From Globodera rostochiensis (taxonomy: Eukaryota > Nematoda > Chromadorea > Rhabditida > Heteroderidae), in the NCBI GenBank assembly GCA_018350325.1, contig JAEVLN010000034.1, forward strand, positions 310,001 to 374,000: a DNA stretch of 64,000 bases. The letters are read 5' to 3'. The position numbers were made by a program, and so were the translations under genes. The notes below the pieces were generated by a model, which saw only the letters and a list, made by a program, of their open reading frames with translations, searched no databases and had not been told where the DNA came from. This document shows, piece by piece, positions 22,031 to 32,899 of the stretch; within the stretch, counting starts at the first letter, position 1; the number at the start of each line of letters is the position of its first letter.

Positions 22031-22498
22031 ATGCAAAAAAGTTTTATTGTCGCGTTTTGTTTCTGCATCATTATGCTCAGCAACTTGGTGTCTGCTGGAT
22101 GTTTTGGGTAATCTTTTAAAATTATTATAATTTGCTTATTCATTCATTTTTAATTTAAACTAGAGTTGGTCGTGACCGGCGGGACTGGTATTGAAGTCTC
22201 CAATTTTGGGACTGAATTTCCCCCTTATAAAATCACGGGTTTTTAATTTTCTCAATCCCGGTCCCACTGTTTTCCCCAAAAATCCCAGTCCCGACTAACT
22301 CTAATTCAAACTCATGAAAAATTTAGTAACTCTTTGGCTGACAAAAAAGATAAAGAATACGCTAAAGCTGACGCCTTTTGCAACAAACAAACGAAAGAGA
22401 AGTGTAACGATGCGTCTGTTAGAAAAAAGTACCGCACTTATTACTGCGAAATAGATGAAAGAGGCGTATGCCGCCCGCTTAGCATGAAGGATAATTAG
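22031..22498 (+). CDS. Small secreted cysteine-containing protein, paralog 1
   Basis: Two exons: 22031-22107 (donor GG/GTAATC) and 22327-22498 (acceptor ATTTAG), 82 residues, phases consistent. The N-terminus MQKSFIVAFCFCIIMLSNLV then SAGCFG is a clear signal peptide, predicted cleavage near SAG. The mature part is short, charged and holds four spaced cysteines: FC-x7-C-x13-YYC-x7-C, plus one cysteine from exon 1. I do not recognise the family. Exon 1 is nearly invariant between paralogs while exon 2 diverges, as is common in secreted proteins under diversifying pressure. The intron holds a 143-bp hAT-type miniature element. Neighbours: conserved upstream tandem repeats and a downstream foldback element. 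Confidence 0.72.
22161..22303. mobile_element. hAT-type miniature element in the intron of secreted-protein gene 1
   Basis: Begins TAGAGTTGGTCGTGACCGG and ends GACTAACTCTA, flanked by ATTTAAAC and ATTCAAAC, an 8-bp target duplication with one mismatch. The interior is CCCGGTCCC and TTTTCCCCAAAAATCCC words. The homologous element in paralog 2 has expanded into a 1.2-kb array. Confidence 0.75.
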
Positions 22499-22579
22499 CA
22501 TTTTTGCATATAACATTTGGCATTTTGCATGGATTTGTTCAAATTGTTATGCTTATTTTGCTATAGCGCTTTTTTCGGT

Positions 22580-22940
22580 TGCGGTGATTCGTTTTGAGTG
22601 CGGCAAAGAGCTATAACTTTTTTCAAACTTAACTAAACCAGTCATTTTTGGTAACTCATGAAAGCTCTAAGCCTTTAGAAGTTTTCATTAAGAAAAAGTT
22701 AAGCGATTCGAAACTTTTCAAAAAAATTACAGGTCTAAAATGAAGTTTTCGGCCTAATTTTGTTAGTACGGCTACATCTTTTTTTGAAAAGTTTCGAGTC
22801 GTTTAGCTTTTTCTTAATGAAAAAATTCTAATAAATTAATTTTCAAAAAGTATCAAGCATTACGTGGCTTAGTTAAATATGAAAAAAAGTTAAAGCTTTC
22901 CAAACTTAGCCGCACTCAAACGTCTGGTGCTCAAACGGAG
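22580..22940. repeat. Foldback element downstream of secreted-protein gene 1
   Basis: Outer arms GTTTTGAGTGCGGC and GCCGCACTCAAACG, then GAGCTATAACTTTTTTCAA against TTAAAGCTTTCCAAAC. The centre is a near-palindrome of CGAAACTTTTCAAAA near 22705 and its inverse near 22785. It is repeated almost unchanged at 27825-28185 behind paralog 2, so it travels with the gene module. Confidence 0.8.
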
Positions 22941-23410
22941 GATGAATTGTTGTGCATTGTTATTTTGTTGATAAATGTTGTCAGTAGAGATGGGATTTAT
23001 ATTGACTAAAAACTGCGAAATATTGACTTAAAATATTGACCAAAAAACCCCAAAAATTGCTTTCACCTTTGACCATTATAGTATTGGGGCTTTCGGGGTA
23101 GAATCCGAATCCGACCTTCATTTCGACCAATTCCGAACACCGAACCCGGATTCGAACAATTTTCAAAAAAATTTTTTCCGCTTTTTTCTATTAAAAGTCG
23201 ACTTTTTCCCGCCATCCATTTGCTCGTTGTTTACCCCAGATTGATAATAAAGTTCAAACGCATAAGTACTATGAGGGGAATCGCGCCGAAAAAAAGGCGA
23301 TCGGCGATCTCAAATTTTTAATGCGAATGGCGATCGACGATCTGCCCAAAAAAGGCGATAATTGCGATCAAGATCGCGCGATCGCGATCACGATTCCCAT
23401 CCATGATAAG
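22941..23410. other. Gene-free stretch with small inverted elements
   Basis: No gene. 23270-23400 is a block of GCGATCG and GGCGATC words bounded by GGGGAATCGCG and CGCGATCACGATTCCC. 23095-23220 repeats text from 20230-20390. 22985-23060 carries ATATTGACTAAAAAC words that recur near 38160 and 43850. Confidence 0.4.
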
Positions 23411-24500
23411 CAGTGTTTTCCTGTTCCAACAATTTTGAACCTGTTCCTGTTCCTGTTCTGTTCTAAAATCTTAGAACAGCCTGTCTGTTCTGTTCCTGTT
23501 CTGTTCCGACCTCGGGAACAGAACAGGAACAGGAACAGAACAGGAACAGAACAGAGTTAACTGTTCTTAGACTGTTCCAAATTAAAAATTTTCCGAGTGA
23601 AATTCAGTCTGAAATTTTAATTGATGATGCATTGGACAAAGTGTTCAATCACTTCCTAGTGATGCTCGAGACCTAACCTTACCAAGACTTTACCCCGAGA
23701 CTCGAGATTGACCCTCAAAAACACGAGACTTAAAGGAGGTTGGGGTTGGTCATGTCGAAGGTCGGGGGCGACCCAATTTTGAGAATGGGGAGCAACTCAA
23801 ATTCAAATTGAGAATTCTGCTTTACATCAGGGGGGGGGGGGTCGGCGGTGCCGATAGGCGCCGCCGAGAAAATTTTGAATTTTTGACTTAATTTGTTAAG
23901 GGATTTGCAACCATTTTTTGAAGATTTTGATGGAATTGTTAAAAAAATTGGTCTTGATTTTTAAAAACAAAACAAAAGGGTCCCCCTATGATTTTTTTCT
24001 CAAGTTTAATGAAACAAATAAAAAATTTATATGTCTTCAAAAAATATTAAATCTAAAATATTTTTAATTACCATCAAAGTTCATAAAAAGAGAGAAAAAA
24101 AAATCATTTACAAAGTCGGGGGTTCGAACCCACAGCCCCAGGCATCACATATCACTCACCATTACACCACACCAGGGAGTAAAATAAAAAGAATAAAAAA
24201 GATTTTCACTAGGGAAAGTTGAACCTTAGCCAAAATTGAATCACGTCACACAGTTTAACCACTACGCCACCTGAGATCATACTGAATAGTTGGAAAATTT
24301 CAAATATATACTCAATAAAGTTCAATTCTTCAATTTTTACCCTGTTCTAGCTTGGCCTGTTCTGTTCCTGTTCTGTTCCTGTTCCAAGGATTTTGAATCT
24401 GTTCCTGTTCCTGTGCTGTTCTAAATTCTAGAATAGAACAGGAACAGGAACAGGAACAGAACAGGAACAGAACAGGCCAAGCTGGAACAGGAAAACACTG
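23411..24500. mobile_element. 1.09-kb hAT-type element with perfect TIRs and 8-bp target duplication
   Basis: The termini are CAGTGTTTTCCTGTTCCA and its exact inverse TGGAACAGGAAAACACTG. Both flanks are ATGATAAG (23403-23410 and 24501-24508). Subterminal regions are inverted arrays of CTGTTCCTGTTCTGTTC. The interior has no transposase. It holds a GGCGGTGCCGATAGGCGCCG palindrome near 23842 and two tRNA-like sequences, so other repeats have nested in it. Confidence 0.88.
24105..24290 (-). other. Two tRNA-like sequences nested in the hAT-type element
   Basis: On the minus strand, 24178-24105 has A box TGGTGTAATGG and a perfect B box GGTTCGAACCC. 24290-24225 has A box TGGCGTAGTGG and a degenerate B box GGTTCAACTTT. 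Acceptor pairing is poor in both. They look like tRNA-derived SINE heads. Confidence 0.5.
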
Positions 24501-24844
24501 ATGATAAGTAGAGCCCGGATTTTTAAAAAAGCGAAATCCCGATCCCGGCTTTCACGGTCCCGGCCAATCCCGGTCCCGATTTTTCCCAAAAATTCCGGTT
24601 CCGAACCTACTCTACTACTGATCGCGAAAACACCTAAATTTTTCGGACATTTTATTTATGACAGTCTCAAAGTTAATGAAGCATTGAGTCCGCTTAATCA
24701 TTAATTCTACAGCACTCAAGCTTTTGAATGTTACTAAATTTGGTTGCCAAAGAAAGGAGTTTATTAAGTTAGAAAGGCGTCAAAAATCGCTCGGGGGGAG
24801 GGGGGGGAGGGAGAGCAGTGCCGGAGTTAGACAGTTAATTTTGA

Positions 24845-25330
24845 CTATTTTATAAAAAGAAATTATATTTCTTATAATAAAATGGCACAATGCCAAAAGT
24901 GGTCACCAAAGTGCATGAAAGTGTAAAATTTATAATAAAAGCGAATATGCCAAAAGGGCAAACAAACAAAGCATATTTTATAAAAAGAAAATTATATTTC
25001 TTATAATAAAATGGCACAATGCCAAAAGTGGTCACCAAAGTGCATGAAAGTGTAAAATTTATAATAAAAGCGAATATGCCAAAAGGGCAAACAAACAAAG
25101 CATATTTTATAAAAAGAAAATTATATTTCTTATAATAAAATGGCACAATGCCAAAAGTGGTCACCAAAGTGCATGAAAGTGTAAAATTTATAATAAAAGC
25201 GAATATGCCAAAAGGGCAAACAAACAAAGCATATTTTATAAAAAGAAAATTATATTTCTTATAATAAAATGGCACAATGCCAAAAGTGGTCACCAAAGTG
25301 CATGAAAGTGTAAAATTTGTGCATAAAAGC
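24845..25330. repeat. Four tandem 129-bp units upstream of secreted-protein gene 2
   Basis: Near-identical 129-bp units containing GCATATTTTATAAAAAGAAA, TTTCTTATAATAAAATGGCA and CCAAAAGTGGTCACCAAAGT. They are the same repeat family as at 21320-21760. Because 129 is a multiple of three, a long repetitive open frame exists on the minus strand; I treat it as an artefact. Confidence 0.9.
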
Positions 25331-26192
25331 GAATATTATTTGTTTAAAATTACATAGGTAACCCATTTTTTCTTTTTATTAACCCATTTTTGCGTTATTC
25401 ACTTTTCTTTTTGTACTTTGTACATCTGTAGTGATAGATTTGTTCATTCTTAATGCAACCGCAGAGCTAACCACAACTTTTCTCATTTGTTTTTTAAATA
25501 AATTTAGTTTCCATTTGGGTAGGACGCCGCGGATTTTTCCGGATAAATCCGGGTCCAGTAAAAACGCGGCCGGACTCCGGTCCGGCACCGGTACCTAATT
25601 TTGGGCTTTTAGACATCTGGAATTTATATGAAGTTCTATCCCAGAAAGTCATTTTACTATCATTCGGTACCCCGTTTCGGCGCGGCACGATTCGACGCCG
25701 AAGTTTGTAACATTATAACTTAGTTCAAAGTCAACCATCAAACATTCTTGGTATCATTCGAAAGCATGCAATGAGTAGAAGTTTACATAGGCAAAAGCTA
25801 ACCGATTCGACTTAAATAAAAAAAGTTATGACTCAACAGCGCAAAAAAAGCACGGAAAATTGAGATTTTTACACGTTTTAAGCTATAACTTTTTTTTGAA
25901 AAGACAAATCGGTTAGCTTAAGCTTGATCAAAGGTTCAGCAGCATACTACGGGCTTTCGAATGATACCAAGAATGTTTGGTTTGGATGACTTTGAACTAA
26001 GTTTATAAACGAAAAACTTGCCGGCGCCGAATCGTGGGCGCCGAATCGTGGTGCTCCGCTATTCATTAAAAAAGCTTAAGAATAGAAAATGTATAAGAAA
26101 AAAGTAAATGTATCGGTTTTCTCTCATTAGCCGAGCTTTAGGACATAATAAAACAATTTTATTCAAAAATTTGTAAAAGCAACCGAATTAAA
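25331..26192. promoter_or_regulatory. 5' flank of secreted-protein gene 2 interrupted by a foldback element
   Basis: The conserved flank (TTTAAAATTACATA then AACCCATTTTTTCTTTTTAT at 25345-25382, and AGCTTAAGAATAGAAAATG at 26073) is split by a foldback insertion at about 25665-26055. The insertion has arms CACGATTCGACGCCG and CGGCGCCGAATCGTGG and an inner palindrome around GTTATGACTCAACAGCGC. The TATA-like ACATAATAAAACAATTTTA is at 26142. Paralog 1 lacks this insertion and so provides the empty site. Confidence 0.6.
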
Positions 26193-27758
26193 ATGCCAAA
26201 AAGTTTTATTGTCGCGTTTTGCTTCTGCATCATTATGCTCAACAACTTGGCTCCCGGATGTTTTGGGTCATCTTTAAAATTCTTTAAATTTGCTTATTCA
26301 TTTATTTTCTTAACATTGCGTTATTATATGATTTTCTAATTTAAACTAGAGTTGGTCGTGACCGGGACTGGTTTGAAGTCTCCAATTTTGGGGCTGAATT
26401 TCCCTTCATATAAAATCCCGTTTTTTTTTAAATTACAAATCTTTGTTTCCGACTCCATTAGTCTTGGTTTTTTGACCGGGATTTGATTCATTTTCCCCCT
26501 TATATAAAATCCCGGATTTTCTCAATCCCGGCCCCCTATTTTTCCCATAAATCCCGGTCCCGGTTTTCCCCAAAAATCCCGGTCCCGGTTTTCCCCAAAA
26601 ATCCTGGTCCCGGTTTTCCCCAAAAATCCCGGTCCCGGTTTTCCCCAAAAATCCCGGTCCCGGTTTTCCCCAAAAATCCCAGTTCCGGTTTTCCCCAAAA
26701 ATCCCGGTCCCGGTTTTCGCCAAAAATCCTGGTCCCGGCTTTCCCCAAAAATCCCGGTCCCGATTTTCCCCAAAAATCCCGGTCCCGGTTTTCCCCAAAA
26801 ATCCCAGTTCCGGTTTTCCCCAAAAATCCCGGTCCCGGTTTTCGCCAAAAATCCTGGTCCCGGCTTTCCCCAAAAATCCCAGTTCCGGTTTTCCCCAAAA
26901 ATCCCGGTCCCGGTTTTCCCCAAAAATCCCGGTCCCGGTTTTCCCCAAAAATCCCGGTCCCGGTTTTCCCCAAAAATCCCAGTTCCGGTTTTCCCCAAAA
27001 ATCCCGGTCCCGGTTTTCGCCAAAAATCCTGGTCCCGGCTTTCCCCAAAAATCCCGGTCCCGATTTTCCCCAAAAATCCCGGTCCCGGTTTTCCCCAAAA
27101 ATCCCAGTTCCGGTTTTCCCCAAAAATCCCGGTCCCGGTTTTCGCCAAAAATCCTGGTCCCGGCTTTCCCCAAAAATCCCAGTTCCGGTTTTCCCCAAAA
27201 ATCCCGGTCCCGGTTTTCCCCAAAAATCCCGGTCCCGGTTTTCACCAAAAATCCCGGTCCCGGTTTTCCCCAAAAATCCCGGTCCCGATTTTCCCCAAAA
27301 ATCCCGGTCCCGGTTTTCCCCAAAAATCCCAGTTCCGGTTTTCCCCAAAAATCCCGGTCCCGGTTTTCGCCAAAAATCCTGGTCCCGGCTTTCCCCAAAA
27401 ATCCCAGTTCCGGTTTTCCCCAAAAATCCCGGTCCCGGTTTTCGCCAAAAATCCTGGTCCCGGCTTTCCCCAAAAATCCCGGTCCCGGTTTTCACCAAAA
27501 ATCCCGGTCCCGGTTTTCCCCAAAAATCCCGGTGCCGACCAACTCTAAACTCATGGAAAATTCAGGAAGTCTGCAAATGAAAAGGAAGCGAAACCCGTAG
27601 AAGAAGCGAGAGCCGAAGAAGCCGATGAAGCTGAAGCCTTTTGCAACGAACAAACGGAAGATGAGTGTAATGATCGTTCTGTTGAAAAAATGTTCTTTAC
27701 TTATTACTGCGAAATGGATGAGGGGGTATGCAGCGCGCGTAGAGTAATGGATGATTAG
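26193..27758 (+). CDS. Small secreted cysteine-containing protein, paralog 2
   Basis: Exon 1 26193-26266 (donor GG/GTCATC) and exon 2 27566-27758 (acceptor AATTCAG), 88 residues, phases consistent. MPKSFIVAFCFCIIMLNNLA then PGCFG forms the signal peptide. The mature region has a Glu/Ala-rich insert (EEARAEEADEAEA) absent from the other two members, then FC-x7-C-x13-YYC-x6-C and a basic tail. The reading frame is intact despite a 1.2-kb repeat-filled intron. Same family as 22031 and 39065. Function unknown; secretion is inferred from the signal peptide. Confidence 0.72.
26347..27546. mobile_element. hAT-type element expanded into a 25-bp minisatellite, in the intron of paralog 2
   Basis: It starts TAGAGTTGGTCGTGACCGG after ATTTAAAC and ends GCCGACCAACTCTA, the same site and termini as the 143-bp element of paralog 1. 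Between about 26520 and 27535 it carries some 40 units of TTTTCCCCAAAAATCCCGGTCCCGG (here split: TTTTCCCCAAAAATCCC plus GGTCCCGG) with a higher-order order of variants. Both strands read open through the array, which is an artefact of its unit composition. Confidence 0.88.
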
Positions 27759-27819
27759 CATTTTTGCTTTATAACATTTGGCATGGATTTGTTCAAATTG
27801 TTATGTTTATTTTGCTATA

Positions 27820-28195
27820 CCGGTTTTTTCGGGTGCGGTACGTTTTGAGTGCGGCAAAGTTTGGAAAGCTATAACTTTTTTCAAACCTAACTAAACCAGT
27901 CATTTTTGGTACCTCATGAAAGCTCTAAGCCTTTAGAAGTTTTCATTAAGAAAAAGTTAAGCGATTCGAAACTTTTCAAAAAAATTACAGGTCTAAAATG
28001 AGGTTTTCGGCCTAATTTTGTTCGTACGGCTACATCTTTTTTGAAAAGTTTCGAGTCGTTTAGCTTTTTCTTAATGAAAAAATTCTAATAAATTAATTTT
28101 CAAAAAGTATCAAGCATTACGTGGTTTAGTTAAATGTGAAAAAAAGTTAAAGCTTTCCAAACTTAGCCGCACTCAAACGTCCGGTACTCAAACGG
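27820..28195. repeat. Foldback element downstream of secreted-protein gene 2
   Basis: Nearly identical to 22580-22940: GTTTTGAGTGCGGCAAAG and GCCGCACTCAAACGTCCG ends, with the GATTCGAAACTTTTCAAAAA centre. Behind paralog 3 only a remnant of the right end remains (40470-40520), so that copy has lost most of the element. Confidence 0.8.
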
Positions 28196-28505
28196 AGGAT
28201 GAATTGTTGTGCCTTGTTATTGTTGATAAATGTTATCAGAAATTTACCTATGCGGCTGTTCGACTGGGCGGTGCTTATATTTGTCTTACAAATAAGCTAA
28301 GAAATTGGATTTTTTAAAGTTGGAATTTTGCAGGGCTTTTGATGAGCGAGGTTTATTTTGGCCAAATTAAACAATTTGGAGCTATTTTTTTTACATACAT
28401 TCGCTTTCTGAAAAAATTATACAGAGAGTTAGTTATTCTTGACAAATTGTATTTTGGGTCTCGTGCATCACTACCGTATTTCCTCTATTAGAGCCCCCCC
28501 CCCCT
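28196..28505. other. Spacer before the receptor gene, with start of a palindromic element
   Basis: No gene seen. From about 28472 a palindromic element begins, TACCGTATTTCCT then CTATTAGAGCCCCC, with its inverse ending GGAGGAAATACGGTA near 28583. Its arms overlap the 3' end of the receptor coding sequence. Confidence 0.5.
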
Positions 28506-31500
28506 CTAATAGAGCCCCCCTTTTTTGGGGGGGGGGGGTTGAAAAATAGAGCCCCCGGGGGCTCTATTGGAGGAAATACGGTATGTGGATGGAACCATTT
28601 GAACGGGCGCAATTCTGTCTCGGCGAACATTTTGCACGCCGTTTTGTGCTGTTGCGACAGCGTGACCAGCTTTAAGACCAACAACTGTTGCCAAATGTTG
28701 AGTTTGTTGTTCTGCTGATCGGAAAAGCTTTTCATTGAATGCCTTCCGATAATCCGAACTGAAATAATAATTTCACTTATCAAAATGAGTTTTTTCCATT
28801 TTTTGATTTATGGTAGAGTTGGTCGGGGCCGGGATCCCGACCGGGACAGGTCGGAAAATTCCCAGTTTTTTTGAATCCCGATCCCGGTCGTAATCCCGAT
28901 CCCGATCCCGGTTTTTGAAAAATCGTAATCCCGGATCCCGTCCCGGTCCGACTGGGACTACCCGGGAAAAAATTACACCCCTAAGAATAGGATTTTTGAG
29001 CGCGAAAATTCATTTATGGCAAGCCGCCGCTACCTGAATTTGTAAAGGGTCGGGACGGTGCCAATGCCGGAAATGGTGGTGAAAATGCCGAGAATGTAAA
29101 TGGCAAAAACAATTTGCACTTGGCTCAACGAAATTCTGGTGAGCAAAATTAGAAAAGCGACGTTGAGAAAGTAACCGGTGGACACAAACATCACATTCAC
29201 CAGCAAACACTTGAATATCCGCTTCGTGTAGTCAATTTGGGCTAAATTTTATTGTTGTTAATAGAGCCCGACATTTTGAAAAATCCTGGATCAGATTCTA
29301 GATCTGGATACGAAGGTCTGGATCTGGATTTCACGAAGGTCTGGATCTGGATTTTCTGGACAAAAATCCAGAAAAAATTCAGGTCGTCGGCCACCTGGAT
29401 CCAAGTCCTGGATCTAGATTCTGGATCTGGATTTCACGAAGGTCTGGATCTAGATTTTCTGGGCAAAAATCCAGAAAAAATTCAGGTCGTCGGCCACCTG
29501 GATCCAAGTCCTGGATCTAGATTCTGGATCTGGATTTCACGAAGGTCTGGATCTAGATTTTCTGGGCAAAAATCCAGAAAAAAATCCAGATCCAGAAAAT
29601 ATCCAGGTCGTCGACCACCTGGATCCAAGTCCTGGATCTGGATTCTAGATCTGGATTTGATGGAGGCCTGGATCTGGATTTTCTGGACAAAAATCCAGAA
29701 AAAATCCAAAATCCAGGAAAATCCAGGTCGTCTGAAGCCCCCGTTGGATCTGGATTTCTGGATCCAGAAAAATCCAGGTCGGGCTCTAGTTGTTAATATT
29801 AATAAATAATTACATTTTCCCTAATTACTCTCTAAATTAATTAGGTAATTAGTAGGTAATTCACTTTGGGCAATGTTCTGTTTGACTTTCTTGAAGCAAA
29901 GCGTTGCCCAAATAATTGCATAACACAGAATTGTAAGCCCGGTGAAAAGCATGCAATTTGCAAGCAGTGCCGTGCCCACCACGCCTTGGTAAAGGTCGTT
30001 CATTGTGCATGCCACTGGCCTGTGAAAATAATTTTGATAATTTAAAAATTTTTTCTTTTTAAACAAATTTATGTTTTGTACATGTCAGGAGTTTCGATCA
30101 GACTGATCGGGTAAAGTCTGACCATCGCATAAACGGCATATGCAAAGCATAGCAAAATCAATGTTCCCACATAAAGCGTTGAATTGAGTGTATTCACCCT
30201 GAAGTAAATTGTTGTTAAATAGTGAAAAACACTTACATACCTATTTAAATCAGGGGTCGTATCGAAATTTTTTTCAAAAATAAGGACAGCAAGGGCAAAA
30301 AAATAAGTTTTTGGGGGTCCGAAATAAGGACATTTTACAAAATGTTTAAAAATGCAGCAAAATGTATATATTTTTGGCTTGTAATGTGCGCTTTTTGCCA
30401 ACAATTTTCCAAAAATTCGGAATAAATGAAAGACAGAATTACAGTAAAGCTGTGGGGGTCCATCCCAGGGAGAGGGCTTGGGGGGAGCTTATCGGGTTGG
30501 AGAGATGATGGAGTTGGTCAAGGGAACCGGGCCTTGGTGGCGGGGGACAGGGAGTTATTTTTTTAATTTAATAATTAGTTCTTACAAAACATCACTCAGA
30601 AAACCTTATGAAATGTAATTTTTTTTTTTGCAATTTTTTTAACAGAATTCAAAAAAACTTTCATTTTCCTCGGCGGCGCCTATAGGCACACCCAGGGATG
30701 CGATGGCCAAAACCCAAAAACGTGGAAAACGAGTTCAAAAACGTGGAAATTTTTTTCAAAAACGTGGAAAATTTTTTAGGCCTTTAATTTAATATAAAAT
30801 TGCTCGAACTGGGTCTCGATCTCCGTCTCGAGTCTCGGGGTCATTTCCGGTCTCGAGTCTCGGTGTCATTTCTCGGTCTCGACTCTCGAGTCTAGGTAAA
30901 TTTCGGGTCACGTGCAGCACTAGTGAATGGTATTCAATCTTACATTACCACTTTTTCACTGTCTCTACTTCAAATCAATGATAATTTTTGAAAATTTTAA
31001 CGACTTTTGTGAAGAAAATTTGTCCAAAAACTGCAGAATTTTGCTCACTTTTTCATTGGGGGAGAGGCTGAAAATCAAAATTTCGAAAAATAAGGACAAA
31101 AAAATAAGGACAAAAAAATAAGGACGAAGGCCTCAAATAAGGACAAATCTTACAAATAAGGACATTTTTAATTATAAGATTGGCACACCTCAAATAAGGA
31201 CAAATCTTAAAGGACAGATACGACCTCTGATTTAAATACTAATTAATATTTTTACCAAAACGGCGCCACAACACTGACAAGGCGTTCAATGCCAACGGCT
31301 AGCATGGCATTCAGCAATAAATTCAGGCAAATTGTTGGCACAAATTGAAGCCAAAAACATTGTCGAAGTTTGATGAATTTCTGTGCCGAGCACACGACGG
31401 CAAATGTGACAATGTTAGTGACAAATGCAATTCCGGCACAAGCAGCGTCAAATGCCAACAACGCATTGCAGCGACTTCGAAGGCGTCTGAATGGCGAGGA

Positions 31501-31509
31501 AAAAGCCAT
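28506..31509 (-). CDS. Rhodopsin-type 7TM receptor, nematode serpentine chemoreceptor-like
   Basis: A predicted plasma-membrane G-protein-coupled receptor. Exons with consistent phases: 31486-31256 (or from ATG 31509), 30198-30082, 30019-29865, 29241-29034, 28758-28506. Order of segments: TM2 AFDAACAGIAFVTNIVTFAV, TM3 ending AVGIERLVSVVAPFW (equivalent of the DRY region), TM4 VGTLILLCFAYAVYAMVRLY, TM5 near LANCMLFTGLTILCYAIIWA, a lysine-rich loop KKVKQNIAQ, TM6 CLLVNVMFVSTGYFLNVAFL, TM7 IYILGIFTTISGIGTVPTLY, then SSDYRKAFNEKLF, the usual start of the cytoplasmic tail. It resembles the Srsx-type class, but that assignment is tentative. TM1 is not visible upstream: the first exon is either beyond the repeats or lost. 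The last codons and stop fall inside a palindromic element. One intron carries a 527-bp hAT-type insertion. Confidence 0.75.
29262..29788. mobile_element. hAT-type element in a receptor intron, perfect 8-bp target duplication
   Basis: Termini TAGAGCCCGAC and GTCGGGCTCTA, flanked by GTTGTTAA at 29254-29261 and 29789-29796. The interior has three units of about 105 bp built from GGATCTGGATTTCACGAAGG and CAGGTCGTCGGCCACCTGG. It lies about 20 bp upstream of the acceptor of exon 29241-29034. Confidence 0.9.
30199..31255. other. Large receptor intron with degraded repeats
   Basis: This intron holds several AAATAAGGACAAA words (30280-30320 and 31085-31220), a GAGTCTCGGTCTCGA-rich block at 30810-30920, a GGCGGCGCCTATAGGC palindrome near 30672 and an AAACGTGGAAA array near 30720-30770. 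No coding exon is apparent. Confidence 0.45.
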
Positions 31510-31529
31510 TGTTTTTGTTCAGTTACCGT

Positions 31530-31740
31530 AAACACCCTTGTAATCCCTCACCCTCCAATAATCCCTCACCCTCCAATAATCCCCTACCCTCCAATAATCC
31601 CCCAACCTACAATAATCCCCCCAACCTCCAATAATCCCCTACCCTCCAATAATCCCCCAACCTACAATAATCCCCCAACCTCCAATAATCCCCCACCCTC
31701 TGAGTAGAGTGAAAAATAATCCCCCGGGATTACAAGAGTT
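31530..31740. repeat. 15-bp minisatellite CCTCCAATAATCCCC
   Basis: About ten units of CCTCCAATAATCCCC with CCTACAATAATCCCC variants, headed by TTACCGTAAACACCCTTGTA. It ends in an inverse type of text (AATAATCCCCCGGGATTACA). The TACCGTA head is shared with the elements at 28472 and 41872. It lies just upstream of the first visible receptor exon. Confidence 0.75.
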
Positions 31741-32065
31741 TCAAGTTTAACCAAATTAAACATTTTCGATATCATTCGAAAGCTTACAACTAGTAGAAGC
31801 TTACAAAAGCAAAATGGCCAAATTTCAAAAAAGTTATGGCCAATTGTGGCCAAAAAAACGGTTTCTGGCCATAACTTTTTTGAGATTTGGCCAATCGCTT
31901 AGCTTTTGCTTTTGAAAGCTTCTATTAGTTGTAAGCTTTCGAATGATACCAAAAATGTTTGATTTGGTTAGCTTTGAAAGAAGTTATAACGAAAAACTTT
32001 TGAAAAGAGAACGAATCGGGGGTGAACGAATCGGCCGGGAACGAATCGTCTTTTTACCCTTTGAA
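31741..32065. repeat. Foldback element of the 'ATAACTTTTTT' family
   Basis: A near-palindrome centred near 31855 (AAAAAAGTTATGGCCAATTG then its inverse CTGGCCATAACTTTTTTGA), with matching arms GAAAGCTTACAACTAGTAGA and CTATTAGTTGTAAGCTTTCG. The right end carries GAACGAATCGGGGGTGAACG, the terminal vocabulary of the Pumilio-intron element at 3900. Confidence 0.8.
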
Positions 32066-32760
32066 AGCATCGTAAAACTAAAATAAATAGGTAATTTAAT
32101 TGGCCCTACGGGGTTAAACAAAAGAGACTTGCCGACGGATCATCTTCCGTTGAATTCATGCCAAAATATATTTTACAATTAAAATGGTGTTTCCTTAATT
32201 TAAAATCTTTTTTTTCTTCTAAATAAACGACAGTAGAAGAGAACAAACCTTTGAATGCAACATTTAATTTGCAATTTCTATTATTTTTATTCGCTTAATA
32301 AACCCAAATAATTACATAAATTTAATAAATATTAAAAAATTTGCACCTTAAAAATGACCATCTTTTGAAAGATTATTTAAATATATCTACCTCTGTAAAT
32401 ATATGGCCATAAAATATGGACGAAAAATATGGATAAAAAATTTTCAAATATAGCAAAAAAGGGGCAAGATTTTCCTAATTGAAGTAATAAGAGCAATAAA
32501 AAAAAATTTATATGCAAATTAAAGGGGCATTTCAGAGAAAATTTTTGAAAATAAGCCGAATTTTAAAAATTTTCATTTTTTGGTGGCAGAATTTTTAGTT
32601 GCAAAAATGGCAAAATATGGAAAAATATGGATTATAAAATGGGCTCTAGAAGCTCCAAACAAAGCTAAAAACACTATTTATGGTATTTGTACGCTGTGCA
32701 AAATGCGCAAAAAACAAAAATGGATTTCCATATAATTTGTGGCCCTAATAATAATATCAA
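32066..32760. other. Gene-free AT-rich stretch with GGCCCTA element
   Basis: 32400-32750 is homologous to 17345-17740 (non-autonomous element ending ATAATTTGTGGCCCTA). 32085-32400 is AT-rich without a recognisable gene. Confidence 0.5.
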
Positions 32761-32899
32761 AAGATTTACCCTAAATTATAGCTTAAGGAATTTCTGTTAA
32801 GCTCATTGCTAATGTACTAATTATATGTTTTATTCATAGCAATCAAACTGAACGTGATTTAATGCATATTAAAATTTAAAGTAATTTTTAGTTTAGAAT

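Noticed and set aside
24850..25296. Hydrophobic repeat protein of 148 codons on the minus strand
   Set aside because: The tandem unit is 129 bp (a multiple of three), so one open unit gives a long open array; the sequence is non-coding flank repeated upstream of each paralog.
26433..27580. Open frames of 320-365 codons (FPQKSRSRFSPK and GKTGTGIFGENRD repeats)
   Set aside because: Artefact of the 25-bp unit, whose 75-bp multiple keeps all frames open; the stretch is the intron of a secreted-protein gene.
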